From NCBI RefSeq assembly GCF_009649845.1, contig NZ_WJIE01000010.1:264060-328059 (forward strand): a stretch of DNA of 64,000 nucleotides. The letters are read 5' to 3'. The stretch is from Polyangium spumosum. GTDB lineage: Bacteria > Myxococcota_A > Polyangia > Polyangiales > Polyangiaceae. Under the pieces are notes generated by a model. It searched no databases and was not told the origin of the DNA. It was given only the letters and a program-made list of their open reading frames with translations. A program made the translations under genes and the position numbers. This document shows positions 32,736 to 40,897 of the stretch, piece by piece (position 1 is the first letter of the stretch; the number at the start of each line of letters is the position of its first letter).

Positions 32736-33602
32736 TCAACGTCGCGCCGCGGCGAGCAGGCGCTTCCAGACGCGCTCGGCGGCGCCTTCGAGGGGCGCGT
32801 CGGCGAGGCGGACGGCCGCGTAGGTTTGGCTCGGCAAGCCGGCGATCGGGCGGCCCACGAGGCCGGGCGGCAGGCGGCAGAAGTCGTTGACGACGGCGAG
32901 CCCGGCCCCGAGCCGCGCGAGCTGCAGGGTGAGCGGCCAGCCGCGCACCTCGACGGCCACCTCCCAGCCCACGCGCGCCGCCCGCAGCGCCTCCTCCAGC
33001 ACCACGCGTTGCGGCTGGCCCTCGGGCGGCACGACGAGCGAGGCGCCTTCGAGATCGGAGAGCTCCACGCGCGGCTTTCCGGCGAGCGGGTGCGCCTCCG
33101 GCAACACGAGCATCTGCCCGACGCTCGCGAGCGTCTCCACCACGAGCCGCGGCGGCCGCGTCTCCAGCGGGAGCACGCCGAGGTGCGCCTCGCCCGTGCG
33201 CACGGCCGCGAGCGTGCCTGCCGCGTCCCGCACGAGCAGCGAAAGCGGCGTGCGCGCGTCGCGCACCGAGCGCTGCACGGCCTCGCCGATGAGGTAGAGG
33301 TACGCGCCTTCGCCCGCCGCGAGCACCACGCGCGTGCGCGGGCGACCCGCGCGCAAGCCCTCGACGAACTCGACCTGCTGCGCGAGCGTCCTCCGGGCGT
33401 ACGCGGCGACGCGCTCGCCGCCGTCGGTGAGCACGAGGGCGCGGCCGACGCGGCGGTAGAGCGGCGCGCCGACGACCTCCGCGAGCCTCTGGACCTGCGC
33501 GTGCAACGCGGGTTGCGAGAGGCCGAGGGCGCGGGCGGCGTGGGTGAAGTTCTTGTGCTCGGCGAAGGCGGCGAAGGCGTAGAGCCAGGAGGTCTCCAGC
33601 AT
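32736..33602 (-). CDS. LysR-type transcriptional regulator
   Basis: A 288-residue protein. The N-terminal winged helix is WLYAFAAFAEHKNFTHAARA then LGLSQPALHAQVQRLAEVVG. The effector domain begins near residue 90 (RTRVVLAAGEGAYLYLIGEA). The ATG at 33602 is preferred over a GTG three codons earlier. Divergent from the kptA-like gene; an ATC-N9-GAT box lies just upstream of its start, consistent with autoregulation. Effector and targets unknown. Confidence 0.88.
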   Translation of the reverse strand: MLETSWLYAFAAFAEHKNFTHAARALGLSQPALHAQVQRLAEVVGAPLYRRVGRALVLTDGGERVAAYARRTLAQQVEFVEGLRAGRPRTRVVLAAGEGAYLYLIGEAVQRSVRDARTPLSLLVRDAAGTLAAVRTGEAHLGVLPLETRPPRLVVETLASVGQMLVLPEAHPLAGKPRVELSDLEGASLVVPPEGQPQRVVLEEALRAARVGWEVAVEVRGWPLTLQLARLGAGLAVVNDFCRLPPGLVGRPIAGLPSQTYAAVRLADAPLEGAAERVWKRLLAAARR

Positions 33603-33604
33603 GA

Positions 33605-33623
33605 CTATCACCGGAGAGGATAG
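33605..33623. promoter_or_regulatory. LysR-type box CTATC-N9-GATAG
   Basis: Perfect 5-bp arms at 33605-33609 and 33619-33623 contain the LysR-type T-N11-A core (T33608, A33620). It begins 3 bp upstream of the lysR ATG on the minus strand and 56 bp before the kptA start on the plus strand. Autorepression is the simplest reading. Confidence 0.5.
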
Positions 33624-33678
33624 CTCATCTGAAAAGACGACTTCCGCCGATGACAGGTCCCGCTACCCTCGGGGCCTC

Positions 33679-34281
33679 ATGAACATCGTAGAGCTTAGCA
33701 AGAAACTCTCCTGGCTCCTTCGCCACGGGGCGCGTGAGGCCGGCGTATCGATGGATGCGGCCGGCTGGGTGCCCGTGCCCGAGGTGCTGCGTTACCTCCG
33801 CATGAGCCGCGCCACGCTCGAGGAGGTGGTCGCGACCAACAACAAGAGCCGCCTCGAGCTCGTCGGCGAGCGCGTGCGGGCCTGCCAGGGCCACTCGACC
33901 GAAGACATGCCCATCACGGCCGAGGCGCTGGAGGCGTCGTGGCGGCCGTTCGCGGCCGGCGGGAGCCTCTGGCACGGGACCACCGTCGAGGCGACGGTCC
34001 CGATCGCGCAGGAAGGCCTCTGGCCGCAGAAGCGCACCCACGTGCACCTGGCGCCGAGCCTCGAGAGCAAGGTCGGCAAGCGCTCGGCGACCCCGGTCGT
34101 GCTCGAGGTCTCGACCGCGCGATTGCGGGAGGCGGGGCAGGGCGTGTGGGAGGCGCAGAATGGCGTCGTGCTCGTGCGGCACGTCCCGGTGTCCTGCATC
34201 GTCGACCTGGTCTGCACGACGCGCGCGGCGAGGCAGGTCGAGGCCACGCTGCGGGCCCGCTTCGGCTTTCGGAGGTCGTGA
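33679..34281 (+). CDS. kptA: RNA 2'-phosphotransferase (KptA/Tpt1 family)
   Basis: A 200-residue enzyme of the family that transfers an RNA 2'-phosphate to NAD+. Motifs follow family order: LSWLLRHGAREAG (catalytic Arg-His), GWVPVPEVL, NNKSRLELVG, RACQGHS, LWHGT, HVHLAPSLESKVGKRSATPV and VLEVS. Length is typical. Bacterial hosts generally lack the fungal tRNA splicing pathway, so the natural substrate is unclear; other bacterial members also act as ADP-ribosyl cap-forming enzymes on 5'-phosphorylated nucleic acids. Its only neighbour of interest is the divergent LysR regulator. The ribosome binding site is weak. Confidence 0.9.
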   Translation: MNIVELSKKLSWLLRHGAREAGVSMDAAGWVPVPEVLRYLRMSRATLEEVVATNNKSRLELVGERVRACQGHSTEDMPITAEALEASWRPFAAGGSLWHGTTVEATVPIAQEGLWPQKRTHVHLAPSLESKVGKRSATPVVLEVSTARLREAGQGVWEAQNGVVLVRHVPVSCIVDLVCTTRAARQVEATLRARFGFRRS

Positions 34282-34308
34282 TCGAAACGAGGGCGAACGA
34301 ACCGGCCG

Positions 34309-35403
34309 TCAATTCGCTCCCCATGGCAATTCCCCCGAATGAAGCAAGACCTCGGACTCGATCTCCGCTTCGGCCGGGTCCGTCCCGTGCAAGGCGGTGG
34401 CGACACGTTGATAACGCACCCAATAGGACACGGTCCCGCGCTCGGGGGGCGGTGAGGGGGGCGTGATGTCGAGCTCGACGACCCTGGGATCACGGCCCAC
34501 GCGATCGTCGCGCGCGAGGTGCCTGCCGGGTCGTCCCGGGACGATCTGGAAATGGCGGGCCAGGTGGCGGACGTCGCGGCGGAGGACGACGCCGCGCTCA
34601 TTTTTGAGCTCGCAGCCGACCTCGAGGCGGCGGAACAGGTCCCCCGTCGGATAATCGTGCCCCGGCGCGGGCTGGACGAGGGTGACGCGTAGCGTGTCGT
34701 CCCCGGCGCGTTCGGCGGTGACCTGGAGGTTCTGGCGCAACCAGGCGGGATCACGGACCTCGGCGAATGCGTGCGAGCGGCGCCCCCCGACGCGGGGCAT
34801 GTGGCAATCGGCGCAGGGCCTCGCCGACGCGGGCGAGCGCTGGTGCTCGCGCACGGTGGTCTGCATGAATTGCCCGTCGTCGTCGCCGGATCCCAGCGGG
34901 AAACGGAATTCATGGCAATACGCGCAGCCGCCCGTCTGGCTGAACGTGGCCGAGCGGCGCAGCGGGTGGGGCGCGCGGACGGCCTGGACTTCCGGAGGCG
35001 CCGCGGCCAGGACGACCCCCTCCTCGATCACGTGGCAGGTCACGCAGCCGACCCCGAGCTCGCTCACGGCCGCGGGCGGCTCGACCCTGGGATCCGCCTC
35101 CGGGGCGTGACAGCCGCGGCAAAACGGGGTGGGCTCGAGGGCGAACGCCTTGCGATAGGCGGGGTTCGTGTTCGATTGCTGGTGGTGCGAGCCGCGCCAT
35201 TGCTCGGCCTCGTCGGGATGGCAACCGATACACGTCGCATTGAGCGCCACGGCCGCGTCGAGCCGCATGCGATACGGCCTCGGCATCGGGGAGTCGGGCG
35301 CGGCGGGCGCCGAGGTCGCTTGCCCATCCATGACGACGTCGCCGCGGATGCACCCGACGAGGCAACAAACGGACATCAGCAGGGAGAAGGATCCGCGCAG
35401 CAT
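34309..35403 (-). CDS. Five-haem c-type cytochrome lipoprotein
   Basis: A 364-residue exported protein with lipobox CCLVGC. It has five CxxCH haem-attachment motifs: CIGCH, CRGCH, CVTCH, CAYCH and CADCH, all within residues 55-210. The last 150 residues lack haem motifs and look beta-rich (DTLRVTLVQPAPGHDYPTGD, GTVSYWVRYQRVA). The layout fits the cytochrome c554/multihaem family. It probably shuttles electrons at the outer membrane or periplasm. No cytochrome maturation or reductase partner is adjacent, so the pathway is unknown. Confidence 0.87.
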   Translation of the reverse strand: MLRGSFSLLMSVCCLVGCIRGDVVMDGQATSAPAAPDSPMPRPYRMRLDAAVALNATCIGCHPDEAEQWRGSHHQQSNTNPAYRKAFALEPTPFCRGCHAPEADPRVEPPAAVSELGVGCVTCHVIEEGVVLAAAPPEVQAVRAPHPLRRSATFSQTGGCAYCHEFRFPLGSGDDDGQFMQTTVREHQRSPASARPCADCHMPRVGGRRSHAFAEVRDPAWLRQNLQVTAERAGDDTLRVTLVQPAPGHDYPTGDLFRRLEVGCELKNERGVVLRRDVRHLARHFQIVPGRPGRHLARDDRVGRDPRVVELDITPPSPPPERGTVSYWVRYQRVATALHGTDPAEAEIESEVLLHSGELPWGAN

Positions 35404-35409
35404 GGGGCG

Positions 35410-35425
35410 AACGGCCAGGGCCGTT
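35410..35425. promoter_or_regulatory. Perfect dyad before the cytochrome gene
   Basis: AACGGCC and GGCCGTT separated by AG, 7 bp upstream of the cytochrome ATG on the minus strand. The two-base centre makes an RNA hairpin unlikely, so a DNA operator near the translation start is more plausible. Confidence 0.35.
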
Positions 35426-35460
35426 TCCCACGTACCACTTTTTTCGAGGGATCGGAACGC

Positions 35461-35562
35461 TCAGTTCGCGCCCACGTGTATCGGCAGGCGGTCGAGGTAC
35501 GGGCTCTGGTGGCCCTTTCGCTCGAGCTGTGCGACGAGCTTTTTCCAGGTCGGCTCGGACAT
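35461..35562 (-). CDS. Possible 33-residue small protein
   Basis: ATG at 35562 opens a 33-codon frame reading MSEPTWKKLVAQLERKGHQS then PYLDRLPIHVGAN. About 88% of third positions are G or C, like real genes here, and the peptide has an ordinary amphipathic composition. No ribosome binding site is visible, and the frame could be a remnant of a longer protein. It lies 57 bp upstream of the cytochrome gene on the same strand. Confidence 0.28.
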   Translation of the reverse strand: MSEPTWKKLVAQLERKGHQSPYLDRLPIHVGAN

Positions 35563-35710
35563 GGCGCAGGATGCAATGCAGCGGCGGCGTCGGCGATCGG
35601 TGTGGGGCCCCGCTCGTCTTTGGCAAGGGGAGGCGTGCTTCTGTCCCCGGGCCCGACCGAGCGGTCGTGCTTGACAGACGAGCCCCCGTCGGTCTCTCAT
35701 TGCGACAAAC

Positions 35711-37093
35711 ATGGGCAAACGTCATCCGCTCTTTTTCACGGGGGCTTTCGTCACTTTTTGCCTCGCGGCGTGCGGGGACGAGCCCCCGCCTGCGCCGCTC
35801 GAGGGCTGCGAGGCGGCCGTCGAGATGGCGGATCCTGCGACGGTCGAGGGGAGCACGAAGCGCGGCGAGCACCTGACCGAGGGGAGCTGCATCACGGGCA
35901 AGGGCCCGGAGGTCCGTTATCGGATCCTGCCCACGACGACGGGGATGCTCGATCTCACCCTCACGTCGGACGCCGATCTCGGCATGTACGTGCGTACGAC
36001 CTGCGAGGAGGCCCAGAGCGAGATTGGCTGCGCGGACCTCGTGAAGGCGGGCGAGCCGGAGAAGCTCAGCGTGCCGGTCGAGGAAGGCGCGGCCGTGTGG
36101 GTCGTGATCGACGGGTACGATTCGTCGAGCGCCGGCGCGTTCACCCTCGCGGCCGCGAGCCGGCCCATCACCTGTGGCGACAGCCGCGTCGAGGGCGGGG
36201 AGGAATGTGATCCGCCCGATGCGGGCAAGACCTGCACGGCCGATTGCAAGAAGGTCCCGGAGGCGTGCGGCGACGGCGTCGACAACGACGTCGACGGCTT
36301 CACCGATTGCGAGGACGCCGCCGACTGCGGGGGCGACGCCGCTTGTCCGCTCGCGATGGCTTGCGGCGCGGCGACGTCGGCCGGGGCAACCCAGAACGGG
36401 AGCACGTCGAGCGGCTCCACCGATTTCGCGGGGAGCTGCACCGGCGGCAGCCTGAGCCCCGAGGCGCTCTTCTCGTACGTCCCGCCGTCCGACGGCGCGC
36501 TGCTCGTCACCCTGCAATCGGCGACCAACCAGGGCGTGTACGTGCGCGAGAGCTGCGAGGATCCGGCGTCAGAGCTCGGCTGCCTCGACGATCAGCCCGG
36601 CGGCGCCGAGGAAGTGCTCGTCGTGCCGGTCGACGCGGGGACGTCGCTCACGATTTTCGTGGACGGGTCGAAGCCGGCGGAGGCAGGCGCGTTCACGCTG
36701 CAGACCGCGCTCGAACCTTCGACCGAGGTCGAGCCGAACGACACGTCGGCGAACGCCTCGGCCTACGGCGCCGCGACGTTCGTGGGCACGTTGAGCCCTG
36801 CCGGGGATCAGGACTACGTGAAGATCGACGTTCCGGCCGCGGGCGCGACGCTGCGCGCCACGATCGAGGACTTCGGCAATGGTGATTGCGCGAACTTCAA
36901 GCTCGACACGGTGGTCGAGGTGTATGGTCCCGACGGCGCGACGAGCCTGGGGCTGAACGACGATTCCGGCAACTTCTGTTCGCTCGCGGAGGCCAAGGCG
37001 CTGTCAGCCGGCACGCATTACGTACGGATCGCCGCCTCCGCCAACGCGAAGACCCCCGTCTTTGCGTATCGGCTCACATTGCAAATCCAGTAA
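35711..37093 (+). CDS. Lipoprotein with PPC-like domains and myxococcal Cys-rich repeat
   Basis: A 460-residue protein with lipobox CLAAC. Two similar beta domains (residues about 35-155 and 215-335) each carry LDLTLTSDADLGMYVRTTCE or LLVTLQSATNQGVYVRESCE, followed by IGC/LGC, VP and GAFTL. These resemble bacterial pre-peptidase C-terminal (PPC) domains. Between them is the Cys-rich repeat CGDSRVEGGEECDPP...CTADC typical of myxobacterial surface proteins, plus a Ca-loop-like DNDVDGFTDCED. A third PPC-like domain ends the protein (TEVEPNDTSANASA, GDQDYVKIDV). Probably a surface-exposed, disulfide-stabilised protein with no catalytic site. Confidence 0.8.
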   Translation: MGKRHPLFFTGAFVTFCLAACGDEPPPAPLEGCEAAVEMADPATVEGSTKRGEHLTEGSCITGKGPEVRYRILPTTTGMLDLTLTSDADLGMYVRTTCEEAQSEIGCADLVKAGEPEKLSVPVEEGAAVWVVIDGYDSSSAGAFTLAAASRPITCGDSRVEGGEECDPPDAGKTCTADCKKVPEACGDGVDNDVDGFTDCEDAADCGGDAACPLAMACGAATSAGATQNGSTSSGSTDFAGSCTGGSLSPEALFSYVPPSDGALLVTLQSATNQGVYVRESCEDPASELGCLDDQPGGAEEVLVVPVDAGTSLTIFVDGSKPAEAGAFTLQTALEPSTEVEPNDTSANASAYGAATFVGTLSPAGDQDYVKIDVPAAGATLRATIEDFGNGDCANFKLDTVVEVYGPDGATSLGLNDDSGNFCSLAEAKALSAGTHYVRIAASANAKTPVFAYRLTLQIQ

Positions 37094-37154
37094 TCCAAAC
37101 CCTGGTAACTCGATATTCCAGGAGCGGATTTTTCCGATTCCGAGACAAGTTCGC

Positions 37155-37236
37155 TTGACAGGACATCACGTCCGAGGGCAGCTTGGTCGTGGAGCATTTT
37201 TTCCTTTTGAAATGCTCCACGCTCGGTCGTCCCGAG
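37155..37236 (+). promoter_or_regulatory. TTGACA element and stable hairpins in the leader of the GFWxNH lipoprotein gene
   Basis: TTGACA lies at 37155-37160. Downstream, CGTGGAGCATTT (37188-37199) pairs perfectly with AAATGCTCCACG (37210-37221) across a T-rich 10-base loop, followed by a second hairpin CTCGG-N5-CCGAG (37222-37236). No T run follows, so it is not a standard terminator; it may be a structured 5' leader 41 bp before the start codon. Confidence 0.45.
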
Positions 37237-37277
37237 TCGCCCTCCCTCGAGGCCCCTTCCAGACAGCGGAGAAGCCA

Positions 37278-37853
37278 ATGATGCGTCACGTCATTCCCTC
37301 GGTCATCGTCGCGATGTCCTTCACCATGGTTGCAGGTTGTGTCACCTCGATCGAGGAGCCGACCGACGAGGCCTCCCAAGGCGTCGTGCAGTGCGAGGAC
37401 AACCCCCCGCTCGTCACCCGGACCCAGGGGTTCTGGCAGAACCATAGCTGCGTCGTGAAGGGTGATGCGACGGGCGTCCCGCTCGTGCCGATCGCGCTCG
37501 GCGCGAGCGTCTCGCTCGACAAACCGTCGGCGGTGTATGCCTACCTGGACGCGCCCACGCAGGGCAACAAGCAGCTCATCCTCGGCCACCAGCTCGTCGC
37601 CTCGAAGCTCAACGCGAAGGCGTTCGGCATCGGCAACGTCGAGTTCGCCGACTATAACGCCGACGGCGTTCTGGAGACCGTGAACCAGCTCCTCGACATC
37701 GCCGACGGGCTGTACGATGCGGGCTCCAGCACGGATCGCGTGAAGATGGCGACCATCCTCGACAAGCTCAACAACACGGGCACCGAAGAGGAGCTTTATT
37801 TCGATCCGACCTGCAAGTCCGCGCCCGTCTTGCCGCCCCCGGCCTGCGAGTGA
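37278..37853 (+). CDS. Lipoprotein with TQGFWxNH domain
   Basis: A 191-residue protein with lipobox MVAGC. The mature part starts with LVTRTQGFWQNHSCVV and continues with LILGHQLVASKLNAKAFGIG, YNADGVLETVNQLLDIADGL and ILDKLNNTGTEEELYFDP. This arrangement (GFW.NH, then a helix with HQL.A.KLN) occurs in many secreted bacterial proteins as a small domain of unknown role. Four Cys may form disulfides. GGAG precedes the ATG. A strong terminator follows 46 bp after the stop. Confidence 0.77.
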   Translation: MMRHVIPSVIVAMSFTMVAGCVTSIEEPTDEASQGVVQCEDNPPLVTRTQGFWQNHSCVVKGDATGVPLVPIALGASVSLDKPSAVYAYLDAPTQGNKQLILGHQLVASKLNAKAFGIGNVEFADYNADGVLETVNQLLDIADGLYDAGSSTDRVKMATILDKLNNTGTEEELYFDPTCKSAPVLPPPACE

Positions 37854-37899
37854 CAGACCCGCGGGCTCGCATCGCGGCGACGTGATCGAGCTCCTCCCG

Positions 37900-37946
37900 A
37901 CGCCCCGGCTTCGCGCGCTCGCGAGGCCGGGGCGTTCGTGTTTTTC
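37900..37946 (+). terminator. Strong intrinsic terminator after the GFWxNH lipoprotein gene
   Basis: A 16-bp stem (37900-37915 with 37920-37935, one G-T pair) with a CGCT loop, followed within 6 bases by TTTTT at 37941-37945. It lies 46 bp downstream of the lipoprotein stop and isolates it from the protease gene at 37997. Confidence 0.8.
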
Positions 37947-37996
37947 GTCCCCGCATCGTCCGCCCCGTCCGCGCGCGGGCATGATATCCTCCTGCA

Positions 37997-39601
37997 ATGC
38001 GTACCTCGGCGGTGGTTTGCACTTCCCTGACGCTCGTCCTCGGCTCCGGATGCGGCGAAGAGCCGCTCGTCGGCAACATCGGGAGCGGTTTGCCCGCGCC
38101 GATGGAGGGCGTTTACTGGGACCAGGGCGAGTCGGATCCGAAGGCTGGTTTCCGCGCGCTGATGGGGTTTCCCACGCGCGACGTCGAGCGGCTCGAGCTC
38201 GCGATCCAGGCCATGTACGATCCGACGAGCGCGAGCTTCCGGCAAACCATGTCGGTCGACGACTGGATGGCCAAGCACGCGCCGGCGGCGGAGGACGTGG
38301 AGAAGGTCGCCGCCTGGCTCACGTCGCAAGGTATGACCGTGCAGGTGCGCGGGACGAACCGGCTCCTCCTGGAGTTCACGGGCACGGTGGGCCAGTTCAA
38401 CGCGGCGTTCCAGACGACGCTCCATGATTACGAACGGAAAAACCCCTCCGCGGGCCGGCCGCCGATCCCGGTGTATGGCTCGCTCTCGCCGCTCATCGCG
38501 CCGCCGGAGATCGCGCCGCTCGTGACCGGCGTGGTGACGGTCGACGTGCCGCCCGACGACAAGAAGCTGCCGGGGGAAGGCGGCGAGATCGTCATCGCGA
38601 CGCCGGAGAACGTCGCGGAGTCGATGTCGGTCGCGCAGGTGGCGCACGCATACGACGTCGACGGCCTGTATGCGCTCGGGGAGGACGGCGCCGGCGTCAA
38701 GCTCGGGCTCGTCGTGGGCGCGACGTTCAAGTTCAAGGATTTGCAATCGTTCTGGCGTTCGTTCGGCGTGAACCGCGCCGATCCGATCGTGGTGCAGACG
38801 ATGGAGCCCATCGCCACGCGGTACCTGGAGACCACGCTCGACACGGAGTGGGCAGGCGCGCTCGCGCCGGGCGCCGAGCTTGTCGTTTATTCGGGGCCCG
38901 ACGCGCGGAACACTTCGATCGTGTACACCTTCAACGAGGCCGTCGGCCGCGGGGAGGTCTCGGTCCTGTCGAGCTCGTTCGCGCACCGGGAGGAGACCGA
39001 GGCGCCCATCATCCACGACCATTTCAACGCCGCGGCGCGGATGGGCGCGGCGATCGGGATGACCATCGCGGTCGCCTCGGGCGACTCCGCGCGGCCGGAC
39101 ATCCCCTCGACGAGCCCTTACGTGACCTGCGTCGGCGGGACGCGGATCACCCTGGGGACCGACCACGAGATCCTGGCCGAGGCCGCGTGGAGCCACGCGG
39201 GCTCGGGCAAGGCGCGCCATTTCCCCATTCCCTGGTACCAGGAGGGGGTCGTCACCGATTCGGAGGGGCGACGTGCGGTCTCGGATCTCGCCGTCCAGGG
39301 CTCGGCGACGCCCGGCTACTGGGTGTATTACCTTGCCAAGTGGGACCATTACGGCGGCACGTCGTTCTCCGCGCCCGTCTTCGCGGGCATGATGGCGGTG
39401 GTGAACCAGCACCGAGCCAAGCAGGGCAAGCCCCCGGTCGGCTTGTTGAACCCGCTCCTGTACCAGTCGACCGAGGTGCAAAAGACCTTCCGCGACATCG
39501 TCACCGGAGAAACGGACCTCTTCAGCGCCGGCCCCGGATGGGATTACCCGACCGGCTGGGGCGCGCCCGATATCGCGCTTCTGGCAGAGGCGTTGCCGTG
39601 A
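37997..39601 (+). CDS. S53 family serine-carboxyl peptidase (sedolisin/kumamolisin-like) lipoprotein
   Basis: A 534-residue secreted protease precursor. The signal peptide ends LGSGC. The activation pro-domain spans about 40-200 (LELAIQAMYDPTSASFRQTM; GTNRLLLEFTGTVGQFNAAF). In the catalytic domain YLETTLDTEWA supplies the Glu and Asp four residues apart, VASGDS supplies the oxyanion Asp, and GGTSFSAPVFAG contains the nucleophilic Ser. FRDIVTG and GWDYPTGWG near the end match the calcium site. These enzymes work extracellularly at acidic pH and self-cleave the pro-domain. Suits predatory or saprophytic protein digestion. Confidence 0.9.
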   Translation: MRTSAVVCTSLTLVLGSGCGEEPLVGNIGSGLPAPMEGVYWDQGESDPKAGFRALMGFPTRDVERLELAIQAMYDPTSASFRQTMSVDDWMAKHAPAAEDVEKVAAWLTSQGMTVQVRGTNRLLLEFTGTVGQFNAAFQTTLHDYERKNPSAGRPPIPVYGSLSPLIAPPEIAPLVTGVVTVDVPPDDKKLPGEGGEIVIATPENVAESMSVAQVAHAYDVDGLYALGEDGAGVKLGLVVGATFKFKDLQSFWRSFGVNRADPIVVQTMEPIATRYLETTLDTEWAGALAPGAELVVYSGPDARNTSIVYTFNEAVGRGEVSVLSSSFAHREETEAPIIHDHFNAAARMGAAIGMTIAVASGDSARPDIPSTSPYVTCVGGTRITLGTDHEILAEAAWSHAGSGKARHFPIPWYQEGVVTDSEGRRAVSDLAVQGSATPGYWVYYLAKWDHYGGTSFSAPVFAGMMAVVNQHRAKQGKPPVGLLNPLLYQSTEVQKTFRDIVTGETDLFSAGPGWDYPTGWGAPDIALLAEALP

Positions 39602-39622
39602 CGCCGACGGCCTGAACGTAGG

Positions 39623-40897
39623 TCACTTCGGAGGGGGCGCGGCGGTGGGCAGGAGCTCGACCGTCGTGCCCTCGGCGAGCTGCATGTTCGCGAGCTTCAC
39701 GACGCGCTCGCTGCCTTCGAGCCCGGTCGAGATCAGGATCGTCGCGCCCGTGTCGCGCTCGATCGTGATGGGCACGAAGCGGACCTTGCTCTCCGCGTCG
39801 ACGACGGCCACGCGTAGCCCCTTCGCGTCGTTGTAGAGCGCGGTCGCCGGGATCTCGAGCACCCGGTGCGGCAAGGGCAAGGTGAGCGAGGCCTCGGCGT
39901 ACATGCCCGCGAGCAGCTTGTTGTCGGGGTTCGGCACGCGCACCTCCGTGTTCATCGTCCGCGTCGCCGCGTCGAGCGCGCCGGACGTGCGCGCGACCGT
40001 GCCCTCGAACGAGACGCCCGGGAACTCCCGCACCGACACCGCGGCCTTCGCGCCCACCTTCACGCTCGGCGCGACGTCCTGCGGCACGCCCACGAAGACG
40101 CGCACGGGATCGGTCGCGGCGATGCGGAAGAGCGGCGTGCCGTTGCCCGACGAGACGAGCGCGCCACGCTCGATCGTCCGGGAGACGACCGTGCCCGCGA
40201 AGGGCGCGACGATCTTCGCAAAACCCCTCAGATCCCGGATGCGCTGGATCTTCGCCGCCGCCCCCGTGATGGCCGCCTGCGCGACCGTGACGCCCGCCGC
40301 GTCGACGCGCGCCTGCCCCTGCCGCTGATCGAGCTCCTGCTGCGTCGCCACGCCCGCGGGCACGAGTTTCTCGTACCGATCGAGGTTCGTCTTCGAGAGA
40401 TCGCGGCTCGCCTCGGCCCGGACGAGCGCGGCCTTGGCCTGCGTGAGCTCGGCGCTGGCCTGCGTGAGCTCGCGATCGAGCTCGGGCGTATCGATCTCGG
40501 CGAGGACCTGCCCCTCCTCGACCTTGTCGCCGATGTCGACGTTCCACTTGCGCACGTACCCGCTGACGCGCGGGTAGACGACCGTCTCCTCGAGCGGCCG
40601 GATGCTGCCCGGCAGCACGAGCGAGCGATCACTCGACGTGACCTTGGGCGTCACGACCTCCACGCGCGGCGCGGTGGTCTCGGCGGACCTCACGCTCGCC
40701 TCGAGCGCGGCGCGGGCATCACGCTTGGGCAGGTAGGTCGCGGCGAAGACGGCCCCGAGCACGACGACGAGGGCCGCGCACGCGAGGGCCACCTGCGTCC
40801 GTGAGAGCGCGGCGGGCGGCGGCAGATCGAAGCCGAGATCGTCGGCCTTCGGGGCGGACGTCTCCTCGGGGCTCGAACGCAGATCGTTGGTGCTCAT
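39623..40897 (-). CDS. RND efflux periplasmic adaptor (membrane fusion protein)
   Basis: A 424-residue protein anchored by one N-terminal helix (VALACAALVVVLGAVFAATY). The lipoyl-like half motifs are VVYPRVSGYVRKWNVDIGDK VEEGQ and FAKIVAPFAGTVVSRTIERG, separated by a helical hairpin (ELTQASAELTQAKAALVRAE). A beta-barrel and membrane-proximal region follow (VRVFVGVPQDVAPSVKVGAK). The start overlaps the stop of the RND pump gene (ATGA), an arrangement with pump first and adaptor second. No outer-membrane channel gene is linked. Confidence 0.9.
   Translation of the reverse strand: MSTNDLRSSPEETSAPKADDLGFDLPPPAALSRTQVALACAALVVVLGAVFAATYLPKRDARAALEASVRSAETTAPRVEVVTPKVTSSDRSLVLPGSIRPLEETVVYPRVSGYVRKWNVDIGDKVEEGQVLAEIDTPELDRELTQASAELTQAKAALVRAEASRDLSKTNLDRYEKLVPAGVATQQELDQRQGQARVDAAGVTVAQAAITGAAAKIQRIRDLRGFAKIVAPFAGTVVSRTIERGALVSSGNGTPLFRIAATDPVRVFVGVPQDVAPSVKVGAKAAVSVREFPGVSFEGTVARTSGALDAATRTMNTEVRVPNPDNKLLAGMYAEASLTLPLPHRVLEIPATALYNDAKGLRVAVVDAESKVRFVPITIERDTGATILISTGLEGSERVVKLANMQLAEGTTVELLPTAAPPPK

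Larger units (their letters stand above)
35404..35710. other. 307-bp intergenic region between divergent cytochrome and lipoprotein genes
   Basis: It contains a perfect dyad AACGGCC-AG-GGCCGTT at 35410-35425, 7 bp before the cytochrome start, a possible 33-codon ORF on the minus strand, and a TTGACA at 35671-35676. The TTGACA could be the -35 of the rightward lipoprotein gene, although no good -10 follows. Nothing else recognised. Confidence 0.5.

Noticed and set aside
35671..35700. Complete sigma70 promoter for the lipoprotein at 35711
   Set aside because: TTGACA is perfect but no recognisable -10 lies 16-18 bp downstream, and a start there would leave almost no leader.
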